Assembly (NCBI GenBank): GCA_015662475.1
Contig: DQUB01000188.1
Location: 1-13,060, forward strand
Direction: 5' to 3'
DNA: 13,060 nt
Origin: Pyrodictium sp.
GTDB lineage: Archaea > Thermoproteota > Thermoprotei_A > Sulfolobales > Pyrodictiaceae
The notes under the pieces are model-generated. The model saw nothing but the letters and a program-made list of their open reading frames with translations, did not search any database and was not told the DNA's origin. The position numbers and the translations under genes were made by a program. Of the stretch, positions 1 through 7,159 are shown in pieces; positions within the stretch are counted from its first letter, which is position 1; the number at the start of each line of letters is the position of its first letter.

Positions 1-884
1 GGTACAAGATTAAGCTTTAGGCTAAGAAGCCTCAATCTATCCTCGATAGTTGTCCTCACTATAGCTGTTCTAAGCCTCCCAATAGTCGATATAAACCCGT
101 ATTCGAGTCTCGCTTTCTTCTTCTCTGCATAGCCTATGGCATAGGGTATAGCTGTTTCAGGAACTCCAACAACAACGTCTACATCTACATAGTGTTTTTC
201 AGCTAGTATTTCGCCCATAGTACGTCTAAACATGTAGACATTTACACTATCCAGTATGCTATCTGGCCTTGCAAGGTAAACGTATTCGAAGAGACAGATA
301 TGAGGTTTCATATCGGTTGAAACTTCCTCAAACTGGAGTTCGTATTCGTCACCATACACTATCTCGCCTGGTCTTAGATCGCGAGCAGGCTTACCACCTG
401 CAAGCACTATTGGTGCTGTTTCTGAAGCAAGTATAAGACCGTCAAACCCATAGCCTCCGTAGACTAGTGGTCTCACTCCTAGCTGGTCTCGAAATGCTAA
501 GAAACAGCCTTTCCGCGATAAAGCTATGAAAGTGCATTTGGGTTTTACACTCTTAATCAGCTTAATGCTCTGTTCTAGCTTCTCTTCGCTCGAAAATAGT
601 CTGGCAACATCATTTGGTGTGCATGCACCGTCAACAGCTATAGCGATGTCTTTGTCAACATACATAGAGTTTTCATCGCCTATCGATATGAGTACAGCTC
701 TGGCTTTCGGCATACTTATTTCGCTACTCCAAGGATCTAGACAACCTGTTTCAAACTTGCCATCTGTTAAAGCGGCGTAGCACAATCTATCGCCTCTATG
801 TCGGAGGCCTAAAGCAGCATAGTACGCATATTTTGAGGCATCGAGGTCTAAGTTGTACATGTATACTAGGAGTAGGCCAGGCAT
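1..884 (-). CDS. Degenerate PurF paralog (inactive-looking amidophosphoribosyltransferase homologue), partial at left edge
   Basis: 294 residues are visible; the C-terminal end lies beyond base 1. Clear PurF homology: LRHRGDR (28-33; QHRGQE in the neighbour), FRDQLGVRPLVYG (131-143), ILASETAP (151-158), CLFEYVYLARPDS (197-209) and the start of the phosphoribosyltransferase domain. The glutaminase centre is gone: it begins MPGLL where PurF begins MCGV, so the nucleophilic Cys is absent; the HVRYST arginine segment is missing; FNGN is replaced by VDGA; the GWDAHL aspartate segment is missing. The first Fe-S-type cysteine (197) is kept. The PRPP loop lies off the edge. The ATG at 884 is 10 bases after the purF stop and follows GGTGGG by 4 bases, so it should be co-translated as the last visible operon gene. 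No stops or frameshifts interrupt the visible part, so it is a maintained protein rather than a pseudogene. Role unknown; a regulatory or structural partner of PurF is inference. Confidence 0.85.
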   Translation of the reverse strand, partial: MPGLLLVYMYNLDLDASKYAYYAALGLRHRGDRLCYAALTDGKFETGCLDPWSSEISMPKARAVLISIGDENSMYVDKDIAIAVDGACTPNDVARLFSSEEKLEQSIKLIKSVKPKCTFIALSRKGCFLAFRDQLGVRPLVYGGYGFDGLILASETAPIVLAGGKPARDLRPGEIVYGDEYELQFEEVSTDMKPHICLFEYVYLARPDSILDSVNVYMFRRTMGEILAEKHYVDVDVVVGVPETAIPYAIGYAEKKKARLEYGFISTIGRLRTAIVRTTIEDRLRLLSLKLNLV

Positions 885-888
885 TATA

Positions 889-894
889 CCCACC
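889..894 (-). promoter_or_regulatory. Ribosome binding site of the purF-like paralog
   Basis: GGTGGG on the minus strand, 4 bases before the ATG at 884 and directly after the purF stop codon. It supports the chosen start and shows that the paralog is still equipped for translation. Confidence 0.6.
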
Positions 895-2256
895 CTACAT
901 CCTTTTCGAGAACAGTTTCTCGGCTTTGGAGAGATTGATTGGGTAAGCATACTCCGAGGTAAAACAACCCATACAGGTTGGTCTACCAACACATTTTTTG
1001 AGAGCTTTGACTGTGTTGTAGAGCAAAGTGTCTGCCCCAATAACACTTTTTATCTCTTCAACGGTCCTGCCATAGGCTACAAGTTCTCTCCTACTGGGAA
1101 AGTCTATGCCGAAAAAGCATGGATAACGTACAGGAGGACTAGCAGACCTATAGTGTACTGCTCTAGCCTCGGCACGTCTAAGTAAACTTGTAATCTTTTT
1201 AGCAGTTATTCCTCTCACGATAGAGTCGTCAACAACTACTATACGTCTACCTTTAACACTACTTTTGACAACACCAAACTTTCTACTAAGCTTAACATTT
1301 CGCTCGCTTGGCGGCGATATGAACACTCTACCAACGTACCTGTTAAGGTAGATCACTTCGTCTAGTAGTATTCCACGTCCAGCTGAATAGCCTATTGCAG
1401 CACTTCTACCACTATCTGGCACTGGTGCTACAATATCTGCTTCAACATCGTCTATCTTAGCTAGTTCAAAGCCCATTTTCACTCTTGCTCTATGTGCTTC
1501 AACACCTTCAAAGAAGCTATCTGGTCGTAGAAAGTATATGTATTCGAATACACAGGGTCTTGGATCACCTCTCCACCCGAGATGGTCTACATAACATTCT
1601 CGTGGATTAGGTGTTGGACAATATATGGCCATTCCATTCCCCATTTCTTTCCAATAAAGACCCTGTTCCTCTAGAGCAGCAGTCTCTGACGCTATTGCCA
1701 CAACTTTGTCGCTTAAGTGGTATGCGAGAGGCCTAACACCTTTTGGATCACGTGCAGCAACAAACTCTCCACGAGCAGTAAACGCAACCAAACTATATGC
1801 TCCAACAAGCACCTTAGAAGCCTCTTTAATCGCGTCCAACAAGTTTCCATGGTCTAGATACAGTTGTTCTATTAGGTCTACAAGTAGGTGTGCATCCCAC
1901 CCATACTCTCTACCAAAAAACTCTAATCCAAGCTCATAGTAGTTAACAATATTGCCGTTGAAAGCTACTACTACAAACTTCTTAGGACCAGTAACAGGTT
2001 GGGCTAGAGTACCACCATAAGATCCACTTGTAGAGTATCGAACATGGCCTATAGCCAAGAGAGTTTTAGAGCTGATGTTTGAAAGGTTTATAGCGGTTGT
2101 AACAGTTCCACAACCTTTAACAACAACTATGCTATTTCCATTACCCAGATAGGCTATACCAGCAGCTTCTTGTCCACGATGTTGGAGGCCTAAAAGCATC
2201 TCATAAACTCTTAAAGCAGCATCATCACCACCAATCCATGCAGCTACACCACACAT
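895..2256 (-). CDS. purF: Amidophosphoribosyltransferase (glutamine PRPP amidotransferase), Fe-S type
   Basis: First step of purine synthesis: PRPP plus glutamine gives 5-phosphoribosylamine. 453 residues. The N-terminal Ntn-hydrolase domain has Cys2 (Cys1 after Met removal), QHRGQE (25-30), HVRYST (71-76), FNGN (99-102) and the Asp of GWDAHL (121). The C-terminal phosphoribosyltransferase domain has the PRPP loop VVVDDSIVRGIT (340-351). Cysteines 235 (CVFEYIYF), 380 (YPCFFGID), 428 and 431 (TCMGCF) match the four [4Fe-4S] ligands of the Bacillus-type enzyme. Start: the open frame extends to a TTG at 2262 overlapping the purL stop as TTGA, but that gives MTMCG and buries the nucleophile. The ATG at 2256 gives MCG, so I chose it; no propeptide is present. 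Only 2 bases separate it from the purL stop, so it is surely co-transcribed. Confidence 0.97.
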   Translation of the reverse strand: MCGVAAWIGGDDAALRVYEMLLGLQHRGQEAAGIAYLGNGNSIVVVKGCGTVTTAINLSNISSKTLLAIGHVRYSTSGSYGGTLAQPVTGPKKFVVVAFNGNIVNYYELGLEFFGREYGWDAHLLVDLIEQLYLDHGNLLDAIKEASKVLVGAYSLVAFTARGEFVAARDPKGVRPLAYHLSDKVVAIASETAALEEQGLYWKEMGNGMAIYCPTPNPRECYVDHLGWRGDPRPCVFEYIYFLRPDSFFEGVEAHRARVKMGFELAKIDDVEADIVAPVPDSGRSAAIGYSAGRGILLDEVIYLNRYVGRVFISPPSERNVKLSRKFGVVKSSVKGRRIVVVDDSIVRGITAKKITSLLRRAEARAVHYRSASPPVRYPCFFGIDFPSRRELVAYGRTVEEIKSVIGADTLLYNTVKALKKCVGRPTCMGCFTSEYAYPINLSKAEKLFSKRM

Positions 2257-2258
2257 CG

Positions 2259-4442
2259 TCAATCAACCCCCATAAACTTTTCCCACGAGGTCTTCTCGTA
2301 GACCTCATAGACCTTCTCAACAGGTATTTTGGATACAATTCTATTACCAATCCTTACCTCAAAAATGTCTCCGCCAGTATACCCTAGAAGGTACAGTGGA
2401 ACGTTGTTCTTTCTAGCTAACAGCTTTAACTCATCAAGTTTTTCACTGGGAACCTCTAAAACTACACGTGCTTGTGTTTCAGAGAATGCTGCTTCAAACC
2501 ATCTACACTCTCTACATCCGACACTAGAGAGATCTATTGTTGCACCTACACCACTACATGCAACCATTTCTGCGATACTAGCTATTAGCCCGCCAACACC
2601 TACATCGTGTGCAGCGTAGGCTAGTCTTTTCTCTGCAACAACTCTTAGTAGTTTTGAAAGCTTTTTCTCGAGGGCAGGTCTAGGCTTAGGCGGACTACCT
2701 CCTTCAAAACCGAGCAGTGCTAGTAGCTCGCTACCGCCTAGCTCTGGATAGGTGTCTCCAAGCAGGACTAGTACACCTTTACCTCTAAGTCGATAGCCAA
2801 GCGTTTTTGAAACATCAAAGACTCTTCCAACAACCATAACAGTTGTAACAGGGTCAACCATGGTTCCATGAGCAGACTCGTTGTATAGGCTAACATTCCC
2901 ACCTACAACTGGTATTTCTAGCTCTCTAGCAATCCACGCTAAACCTTCAACCATCCTATGGAAGAACCAGTATTGTTCAGGTTTCTCAGGGTTGCCAGCA
3001 TTTACGTTATCTACAGCGGCTAGAGGTTCAGCTCCAACAACATAGACGTTCCTATATGCTTCCTCGAGAGCTAAAGCTGCTCCAATGTATGGGTCTAGCT
3101 TGGTGTATCTAGGATTACCGTCAACCTTTACAGCAACTCCTCTTAAGCCTAGTTCTCTAAGCCATATAACTGCAGCATCGCCATAGCCTGGTGGTAGAAC
3201 TGTTCTACCTCCAACACCCCAATCATACTGCTCGTAAATCCACCTTTTAGAGGCAATTCGAGGTGATGAAATAAGCTTTAGTATAACTTCACCTGCTTTC
3301 TCGAGAGGAATGTCTATGTCTGGCATGGGGGGCGGCCAATCACGAGGTTTCTCGCTAGCCCTTTTCGGTTCAGGTGGGTTAACAACAAGCTCTATAGGTA
3401 GTTCGACAACAAGTTTACCTTTAAAGTAGGCTCGAAACAGTTTATCCTCGGTAAAGTAGCCTATCGTGCTATACTCAATACCATACTTGTCGAATATGGC
3501 TATAAGCTTGTCTAAACAGTTTCTCTTCGGAACCACCAACATCCTCTCTTGGCTCTCGGAAACTAGTATCTCTACGGGTTCAAGCTTCTCTCTCAAATGG
3601 AGCTTATCAAGATAGACTGTTGCACCAACTCCGCTTGCAGCAGCAGTTTCTACTACAGCTGTTGCTAGCCCACCACCACCTAAGTCCTTAACATGTTTCA
3701 ACAGCCTATTCTCAACAGCTTCGCGGATAGCATCGATTAAAAGTTTCTCGAGGAATGGATTGCCTACCTGAATAGCAGCTAACTCCTCATTACCGTCCGA
3801 CAAGGGTTTAGAGGCAAAACTGCTGCCTTGAAGCCCATCTCTACCTGTAGCATTGCCAACGACTATTATGGGGTCTCCAGGCTCAACAAAACCTTCAACA
3901 ATCTCGTTAAGCTTTGCAATACCTATACAACCAACATTTACAAGTGGTTGTCTATTGTAGGCATTGCCATGCCACGTATGTCCTGCAACTACAGGAACAC
4001 CTATTCTATTACCATAGTCGCTTATACCCCTAACAATCTCTTTAGCAAGCCACCTAGCATGGCTGTCATTGGGGTCTCCTAGGAATAGCGCGTCAACCAA
4101 TGCTATCGGCTTAGCGCCAAGGCTTAACACATCTCTTACTATACCACCAACACCAGTTGCAGCACCATTATATGGGTCTACAGCTGAGGGGTGATTATGA
4201 CTCTCTATCCTAAACACTAGAACAAGATCAACATCATCGAAAAGCCTTATAGCTGCTGCATCTCTACCAGGCCCAACCACAACGTAGGGTGCATTGCTTG
4301 GCAGCAATTTAAGGAGTCTTCTACTACTCTTATAGCTGCAATGCTCGCTCCACTCAGCTTCAAGTACAGCTAACTCTTCAACACTTAACTTCCTACCAAG
4401 AACCTGCACAGCATATTCTAGCTCATCTCTCGACAATGGCAT
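2259..4442 (-). CDS. purL: Phosphoribosylformylglycinamidine synthase subunit PurL
   Basis: ATP-dependent synthetase subunit that converts FGAR to FGAM with ammonia delivered by PurQ, bridged by PurS. 727 residues, the size of the small (multi-subunit) PurL class. Visible marks: HCSYKSS near the N-terminus (His34), HNHPSAVDPYNGAATGVGG (82-100), GRDGLQGSSFAS, the glycine-rich KDLGGGGLATAVVE, then the second AIRS-type half with DPYIGAALALEEA, AAVDNVNAGNPEKPEQYW, VVGGNVSLYNE and AAHDVGVGGL. The two-repeat architecture is complete. ATG at 4442 lies 3 bases after the purQ stop. The end (GTT GAT TGA) runs to 2 bases before the purF ATG. No frameshift or unusual feature seen. Confidence 0.97.
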   Translation of the reverse strand: MPLSRDELEYAVQVLGRKLSVEELAVLEAEWSEHCSYKSSRRLLKLLPSNAPYVVVGPGRDAAAIRLFDDVDLVLVFRIESHNHPSAVDPYNGAATGVGGIVRDVLSLGAKPIALVDALFLGDPNDSHARWLAKEIVRGISDYGNRIGVPVVAGHTWHGNAYNRQPLVNVGCIGIAKLNEIVEGFVEPGDPIIVVGNATGRDGLQGSSFASKPLSDGNEELAAIQVGNPFLEKLLIDAIREAVENRLLKHVKDLGGGGLATAVVETAAASGVGATVYLDKLHLREKLEPVEILVSESQERMLVVPKRNCLDKLIAIFDKYGIEYSTIGYFTEDKLFRAYFKGKLVVELPIELVVNPPEPKRASEKPRDWPPPMPDIDIPLEKAGEVILKLISSPRIASKRWIYEQYDWGVGGRTVLPPGYGDAAVIWLRELGLRGVAVKVDGNPRYTKLDPYIGAALALEEAYRNVYVVGAEPLAAVDNVNAGNPEKPEQYWFFHRMVEGLAWIARELEIPVVGGNVSLYNESAHGTMVDPVTTVMVVGRVFDVSKTLGYRLRGKGVLVLLGDTYPELGGSELLALLGFEGGSPPKPRPALEKKLSKLLRVVAEKRLAYAAHDVGVGGLIASIAEMVACSGVGATIDLSSVGCRECRWFEAAFSETQARVVLEVPSEKLDELKLLARKNNVPLYLLGYTGGDIFEVRIGNRIVSKIPVEKVYEVYEKTSWEKFMGVD

Positions 4443-4445
4443 TGT

Positions 4446-5126
4446 CTACCAGCCTCTCCTCAGAGACAAACCTATACTCTCAAAGAACAGTTTGCCTCCT
4501 GCTGTGTGAGGGTAGGGTACCTGTACATCAAATGCAGCTCGCTCGGGATGAGGCATCAAGCCAAGTATTTCGCCACTACTTGACCCTAAACCGGCTATTG
4601 ATGCTACACTTCCATTTGGATTACAACCGATATACTCTATCCAAGGCCTTTCAACAACTATTTTATGTGGCTCTGGGTGATAGTATCTCCCTTCACCATG
4701 AGCTATAGGCATCTCTACAATTTGGCCATTCTCTGCTAGCACTAGCCACGGGCCTTTTGGATTATTGATTCTAACTTTAACCCATTTAGCGTGGAATACA
4801 CCATCGATATTAACTGTTAGCGCTCCTGGAAGTAGTCCTAGCTCAACAAGTACCTGGAAACCATTGCAGATTCCCAGAATAGGAATACCGTTATCTGCAG
4901 CTTCTACAAGCTCTCTTGAAGCTCTACTCCAACTAGCTATTAGCCCTGCTCGACCATAATCACCATAGCTAAATCCTCCAGGAATGATGACTGCATCCCA
5001 CATACGCCACTTAAACTCTTCATGCCAGACTATCTCTGCTTCAACCCTAGATATTTCTCGAACAGCATAGACAGTCTCTTCCTCGCAATTAGTTCCTGGA
5101 AACTTTAAAACGGCTACTCTAGGCAT
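4446..5126 (-). CDS. purQ: Phosphoribosylformylglycinamidine synthase subunit PurQ (class I glutaminase)
   Basis: Glutaminase subunit of FGAM synthase, supplying ammonia to PurL. 226 residues from this start. Class I amidotransferase triad: nucleophile Cys87 in LGICNGFQ, with His193 and Glu195 in MPHPERA. Typical N-terminus MPRVAVLKFPGTNCEEE and the oxyanion-region GGFSYGDYGRAG. An in-frame ATG exists 15 bases upstream (5141), but it is overlapped by GGGTGA, which sits 7 bases before the ATG at 5126. The ribosome binding site and the family N-terminus therefore both choose 5126. It overlaps the end of purS by 13 bases, which fits the fixed stoichiometry of the PurS/Q/L complex. Confidence 0.96.
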   Translation of the reverse strand: MPRVAVLKFPGTNCEEETVYAVREISRVEAEIVWHEEFKWRMWDAVIIPGGFSYGDYGRAGLIASWSRASRELVEAADNGIPILGICNGFQVLVELGLLPGALTVNIDGVFHAKWVKVRINNPKGPWLVLAENGQIVEMPIAHGEGRYYHPEPHKIVVERPWIEYIGCNPNGSVASIAGLGSSSGEILGLMPHPERAAFDVQVPYPHTAGGKLFFESIGLSLRRGW

Positions 5127-5374
5127 GAAGTATTCACCCATGCTTCGTGGACAATTGGGTTGAAAAGTCTAACTTTTTCAGCCAAATCCCTAACAATAGT
5201 GATGGCATCTTCTCGACTTTCAGCCTCAACCTCAAACACGAAGATCTTTCCCACTCTAACACTTTTAACAGCATTAATGCCCATCTTCCTAAGCTCTCTA
5301 GCTATTGTCTCTCCTTCAGGATCTCTAGCGCTTCTCTTATACAAGACTACAAGTTTAACTTTGTGGATCGGCAT
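5114..5374 (-). CDS. purS: Phosphoribosylformylglycinamidine synthase subunit PurS
   Basis: Small structural subunit joining PurL and PurQ in the FGAM synthase complex. 86 residues from ATG 5374, matching the usual 80-90. Pattern fits the family: MPIHKVKLVVLYK strand, DPEGETIARELRKMG helix, VKSVRVGKIFVFEVE, then a helix and the NPIVHEAWV end. The frame opens further to a GTG at 5398, but that GTG is embedded in an AGGTGA string. The ATG is preceded by GAGAGGG with a 9-base gap and gives the normal family length. It overlaps the purC end by 20 bases and purQ by 13 bases. Its position directly before purQ and purL supports the call independently of the weak sequence conservation of this family. 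Confidence 0.92.
   Translation of the reverse strand: MPIHKVKLVVLYKRSARDPEGETIARELRKMGINAVKSVRVGKIFVFEVEAESREDAITIVRDLAEKVRLFNPIVHEAWVNTSCLE
5134..5139 (-). promoter_or_regulatory. Ribosome binding site that fixes the purQ start
   Basis: GGGTGA on the minus strand, 7 bases before ATG 5126. It lies inside the 3' end of purS and covers the alternative ATG at 5141, ruling that start unlikely. Confidence 0.7.
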
Positions 5375-6086
5375 TACTGCAAACCCTCTCTGGTTCACCT
5401 ACAATCATCTGCAACCTCTTGTATGCTTCGAGAAGCTGTTTTCCAGAAGCACCCTTTCTAAACAACTCCTTGTCTAGATGTTCGCCTTTCTCATCAATTA
5501 CCCTTATAGTGTCACCGGATATCTCGTCGATAACAACCAGCCTATCATCTACCCAGCCAACCTCTATCTTGAAGTCTATCAACTTCAAACCTCTTCTTTC
5601 AAAGAAGCTAGTAAGTATACTATTGATCTTCAAAGCTAGACTCTTTATCTCATCCCAAACACTCCAATCAATAATCTTTGCTTCGACAGCGTCTTCGGGA
5701 AGTATAAGTGGATCTCCCGCTTCATCACTTTTGAAGTGTAGCTCTACTATAGGCTTAGACAACTTCATAAGCTTTTTCAATAGCGGCATTCTCTTTAGCA
5801 TGGAGCCATAAGCATAGTTTCTAACTATTACCTCCAAAGGAATGGCCTTAGCCAGTCTTACGCGAACACTAGCACCACCTTCATAGCACATGTAGTGTGT
5901 AGGTATGCCATTGTCATCTAATACTTCGAAAAGTCTGGAGCTTATCTTGGCTGATAGTACTCCTTTTCCTGGTACAACTTCTCTTCTAGCACCATTAAAT
6001 GCTGTAACTTCGTCTTTGAATACAAGTCTTGCAACACCATTACCTAGATCAAATAGCTTCTTAGCTTTGCCCTCATAGACTATCAC
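5355..6086 (-). CDS. purC: Phosphoribosylaminoimidazole-succinocarboxamide (SAICAR) synthase
   Basis: Ligates aspartate to CAIR using ATP to make SAICAR. 243 residues from the chosen start. Motifs: YEGKAKKLF (4-12), GARREVVPGKGVLSAKIS (32-49), PLEVIVRNYAYGS (83-95), FKSDEAGDP (118-126), LIDFKIEVG (169-177) and IDEISGDTIR (186-195). In many homologues the last motif reads EISPDT, so Gly replaces Pro here. Start: GTG 6086 follows GGGGA by 5 bases and gives MIVYEGKAK, close to the family N-terminus. TTG 6101 or 6098 would add five or four residues and have no clear binding site, but cannot be excluded. First gene of the operon: upstream on the minus strand is a TATA-like box near 6180. Its end overlaps purS by 20 bases. 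Confidence 0.95.
   Translation of the reverse strand: MIVYEGKAKKLFDLGNGVARLVFKDEVTAFNGARREVVPGKGVLSAKISSRLFEVLDDNGIPTHYMCYEGGASVRVRLAKAIPLEVIVRNYAYGSMLKRMPLLKKLMKLSKPIVELHFKSDEAGDPLILPEDAVEAKIIDWSVWDEIKSLALKINSILTSFFERRGLKLIDFKIEVGWVDDRLVVIDEISGDTIRVIDEKGEHLDKELFRKGASGKQLLEAYKRLQMIVGEPERVCSNADPQS
5384..5390 (-). promoter_or_regulatory. Ribosome binding site of purS
   Basis: GAGAGGG on the minus strand, 9 bases before ATG 5374 and inside the purC coding end. It favours this start over the GTG at 5398. Confidence 0.5.
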
Positions 6087-6176
6087 AACATTCCCCAACA
6101 ATGTTCAACTCATGACCTTGATATTGGCATTTAGTAGTAGAGGATTCTTGGACTTGAACCTGAAAAGGTGTAGTTG

Positions 6177-6184
6177 CTTTATAG
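6177..6184 (-). promoter_or_regulatory. Candidate TATA box of the purine operon
   Basis: CTATAAAG on the minus strand. A start site about 26 bases downstream would fall near 6150, leaving a leader of about 60 bases before purC. It is the best TATA match in the minus-strand upstream region; transcription itself is not shown by the sequence. Confidence 0.4.
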
Positions 6185-6226
6185 ATGAAATAACCTCTGT
6201 TAGACTGGAAGATGTTGTCTATGTTC

Positions 6227-6240
6227 AACCAGTGCTGGTT
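6227..6240. promoter_or_regulatory. Palindrome between divergent promoters (candidate operator)
   Basis: AACCAGTGCTGGTT: 6-base inverted arms AACCAG/CTGGTT around TG, with the flanking TT/AA also symmetric after one mismatch. It lies about 43 bases upstream of the purC TATA box and about 31 bases upstream of the TATA box of the regulator-like gene. That is where a factor controlling both genes would bind. Binding is inference. Confidence 0.4.
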
Positions 6241-6270
6241 AAAACCTCTAAAACAGTTTATTGGGAGTCG

Positions 6271-6280
6271 AGTATAAAAC
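6271..6280 (+). promoter_or_regulatory. Candidate TATA box of the HTH-phosphoribosyltransferase gene
   Basis: AGTATAAAAC on the plus strand. A start site about 26 bases downstream falls near 6300, about 20 bases before the TTG start at 6321 and just ahead of its AGAGGT binding site at 6308-6313. The spacing is consistent for an archaeal promoter with a short leader. Confidence 0.55.
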
Positions 6281-6320
6281 CGGATGTTAGGAACACACAT
6301 TGTTGATAGAGGTCTAGGTT

Positions 6321-7064
6321 TTGTTGGCTGGTAAAGAGAAGGGAAAACATGTAGAGTTGGAGACTAGGCTTATGGCTGTAGAGCTATTGGCTCTCTTGAA
6401 GAGAAAGTTTACCTATCGTGAGCTAGAGAGATTAACTGGTCTATCTAATGGAATGTTGTCAAGGTACGTTACTGGGCAAAGAGTTCCTCGCAAAGATCAT
6501 GCTGAAAAGATAATCTCAAATATATTGTCTAAACTCGATATTAGGATGTTGATTTTGGAGAAGCTTAAAGAGTCTAAAGGATACATTGATTTGCAACTAA
6601 TATTGTCCGACATACTCTTGTTGAAACTAGTTGCTCTAAAAGCAAAACTAGTCTTTGGAGAAGCTGGTGTTAATAAGGTACTTGTACCGGAAGCAGGAGG
6701 AATACCATTAGCAGCACTTGTTGCTGCAAAGCTTAATGCGGATCTAGTAATCGCTAGAAGGCGTAAAGAAAATCCATTCCAGTACTACTACGAGGTAACA
6801 TTAGCAGAAACACCTTTCACCTCAATCACCTTCTATGTACCACAACAGCTTTTGTGTAGAGGTGATAGAGTATTGCTAGTTGACGATCTTGTTCAGAGTG
6901 GGCAAACTTTGAAAGCACTAGCAGAAATAGCTAAAAAGGCAGGTGCTAAGATTGTTGGAGCACTTGCATTGATAGCTGTAGGCACTAATTGGAGAAGAAT
7001 AGGGATAGATAATGTCCATGTAGTTCTCGAGATTGCAGATCCATCGAAGATCACATCTATATAG
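6321..7064 (+). CDS. HTH-phosphoribosyltransferase fusion, putative purine/PRPP-responsive regulator
   Basis: 247 residues. Residues about 29-60 form a Cro/C1-type helix-turn-helix (FTYRELERLTGLSNGMLSRY, then VTGQRVP). Residues about 95-247 are a type I phosphoribosyltransferase domain with the PRPP loop VLLVDDLVQSGQT (184-196) and LVPEAGGIPLAA (121-132). Archaea have such fusions, often annotated as orotate phosphoribosyltransferase-like; the haloarchaeal GfcR transcription factor is the named example. TTG 6321 follows AGAGGT by 7 bases; a second TTG at 6324 is possible. It is transcribed divergently from the purine operon, with a shared upstream region that holds a palindrome. A role as PRPP- or purine-sensing regulator of purC-purF is inference from fusion and position. 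A salvage phosphoribosyltransferase with DNA-binding autoregulation is the main alternative. Confidence 0.85.
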   Translation: MLAGKEKGKHVELETRLMAVELLALLKRKFTYRELERLTGLSNGMLSRYVTGQRVPRKDHAEKIISNILSKLDIRMLILEKLKESKGYIDLQLILSDILLLKLVALKAKLVFGEAGVNKVLVPEAGGIPLAALVAAKLNADLVIARRRKENPFQYYYEVTLAETPFTSITFYVPQQLLCRGDRVLLVDDLVQSGQTLKALAEIAKKAGAKIVGALALIAVGTNWRRIGIDNVHVVLEIADPSKITSI

Positions 7065-7130
7065 ATGCAATGCTTGTACATAGTGTTCTTAGACTGTAAG
7101 AGTTGAATATTTGTCTCTAGTTTTAAGACT

Positions 7131-7157
7131 ATAAAAACTCTTTTAAACCTGTTTTTC
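7131..7157. terminator. T-rich convergent terminator region
   Basis: Between convergent genes. Plus strand reads TTTT (7131-7134), TCTTTT (7139-7144) and GTTTTT (7151-7156). The minus strand reads GAGTTTTTATAG over the same stretch. Archaeal termination often uses such T-runs without hairpins, so this can serve both genes. Confidence 0.45.
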
Positions 7158-7159
7158 GA

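Noticed and set aside
1..884. Calling the purF-like gene a pseudogene
   Set aside because: The visible frame is uninterrupted, has a good binding site and conserved PurF blocks outside the glutaminase centre; loss of catalytic residues is not the same as decay.
895..1185. 110-codon plus-strand open frame (853-1185) opposite purF
   Set aside because: Shadow of the strongly conserved purF 3' end on the opposite strand.
6145..6165. tRNA T-loop-like string GGTTCAAGTCC on the minus strand
   Set aside because: The T-stem does not pair beyond two bases and no acceptor, D or anticodon arms are found.
6073..6300. 75-codon minus-strand open frame overlapping the purC start
   Set aside because: Overlaps purC in another frame and covers its promoter; composition is not protein-like.
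6112..6306. 64-codon plus-strand open frame in the purC/regulator divergent region
   Set aside because: Reads fairly protein-like, but contains both candidate TATA boxes and the palindrome, has no clear binding site and matches no family I know. Low but non-zero chance of a small gene.
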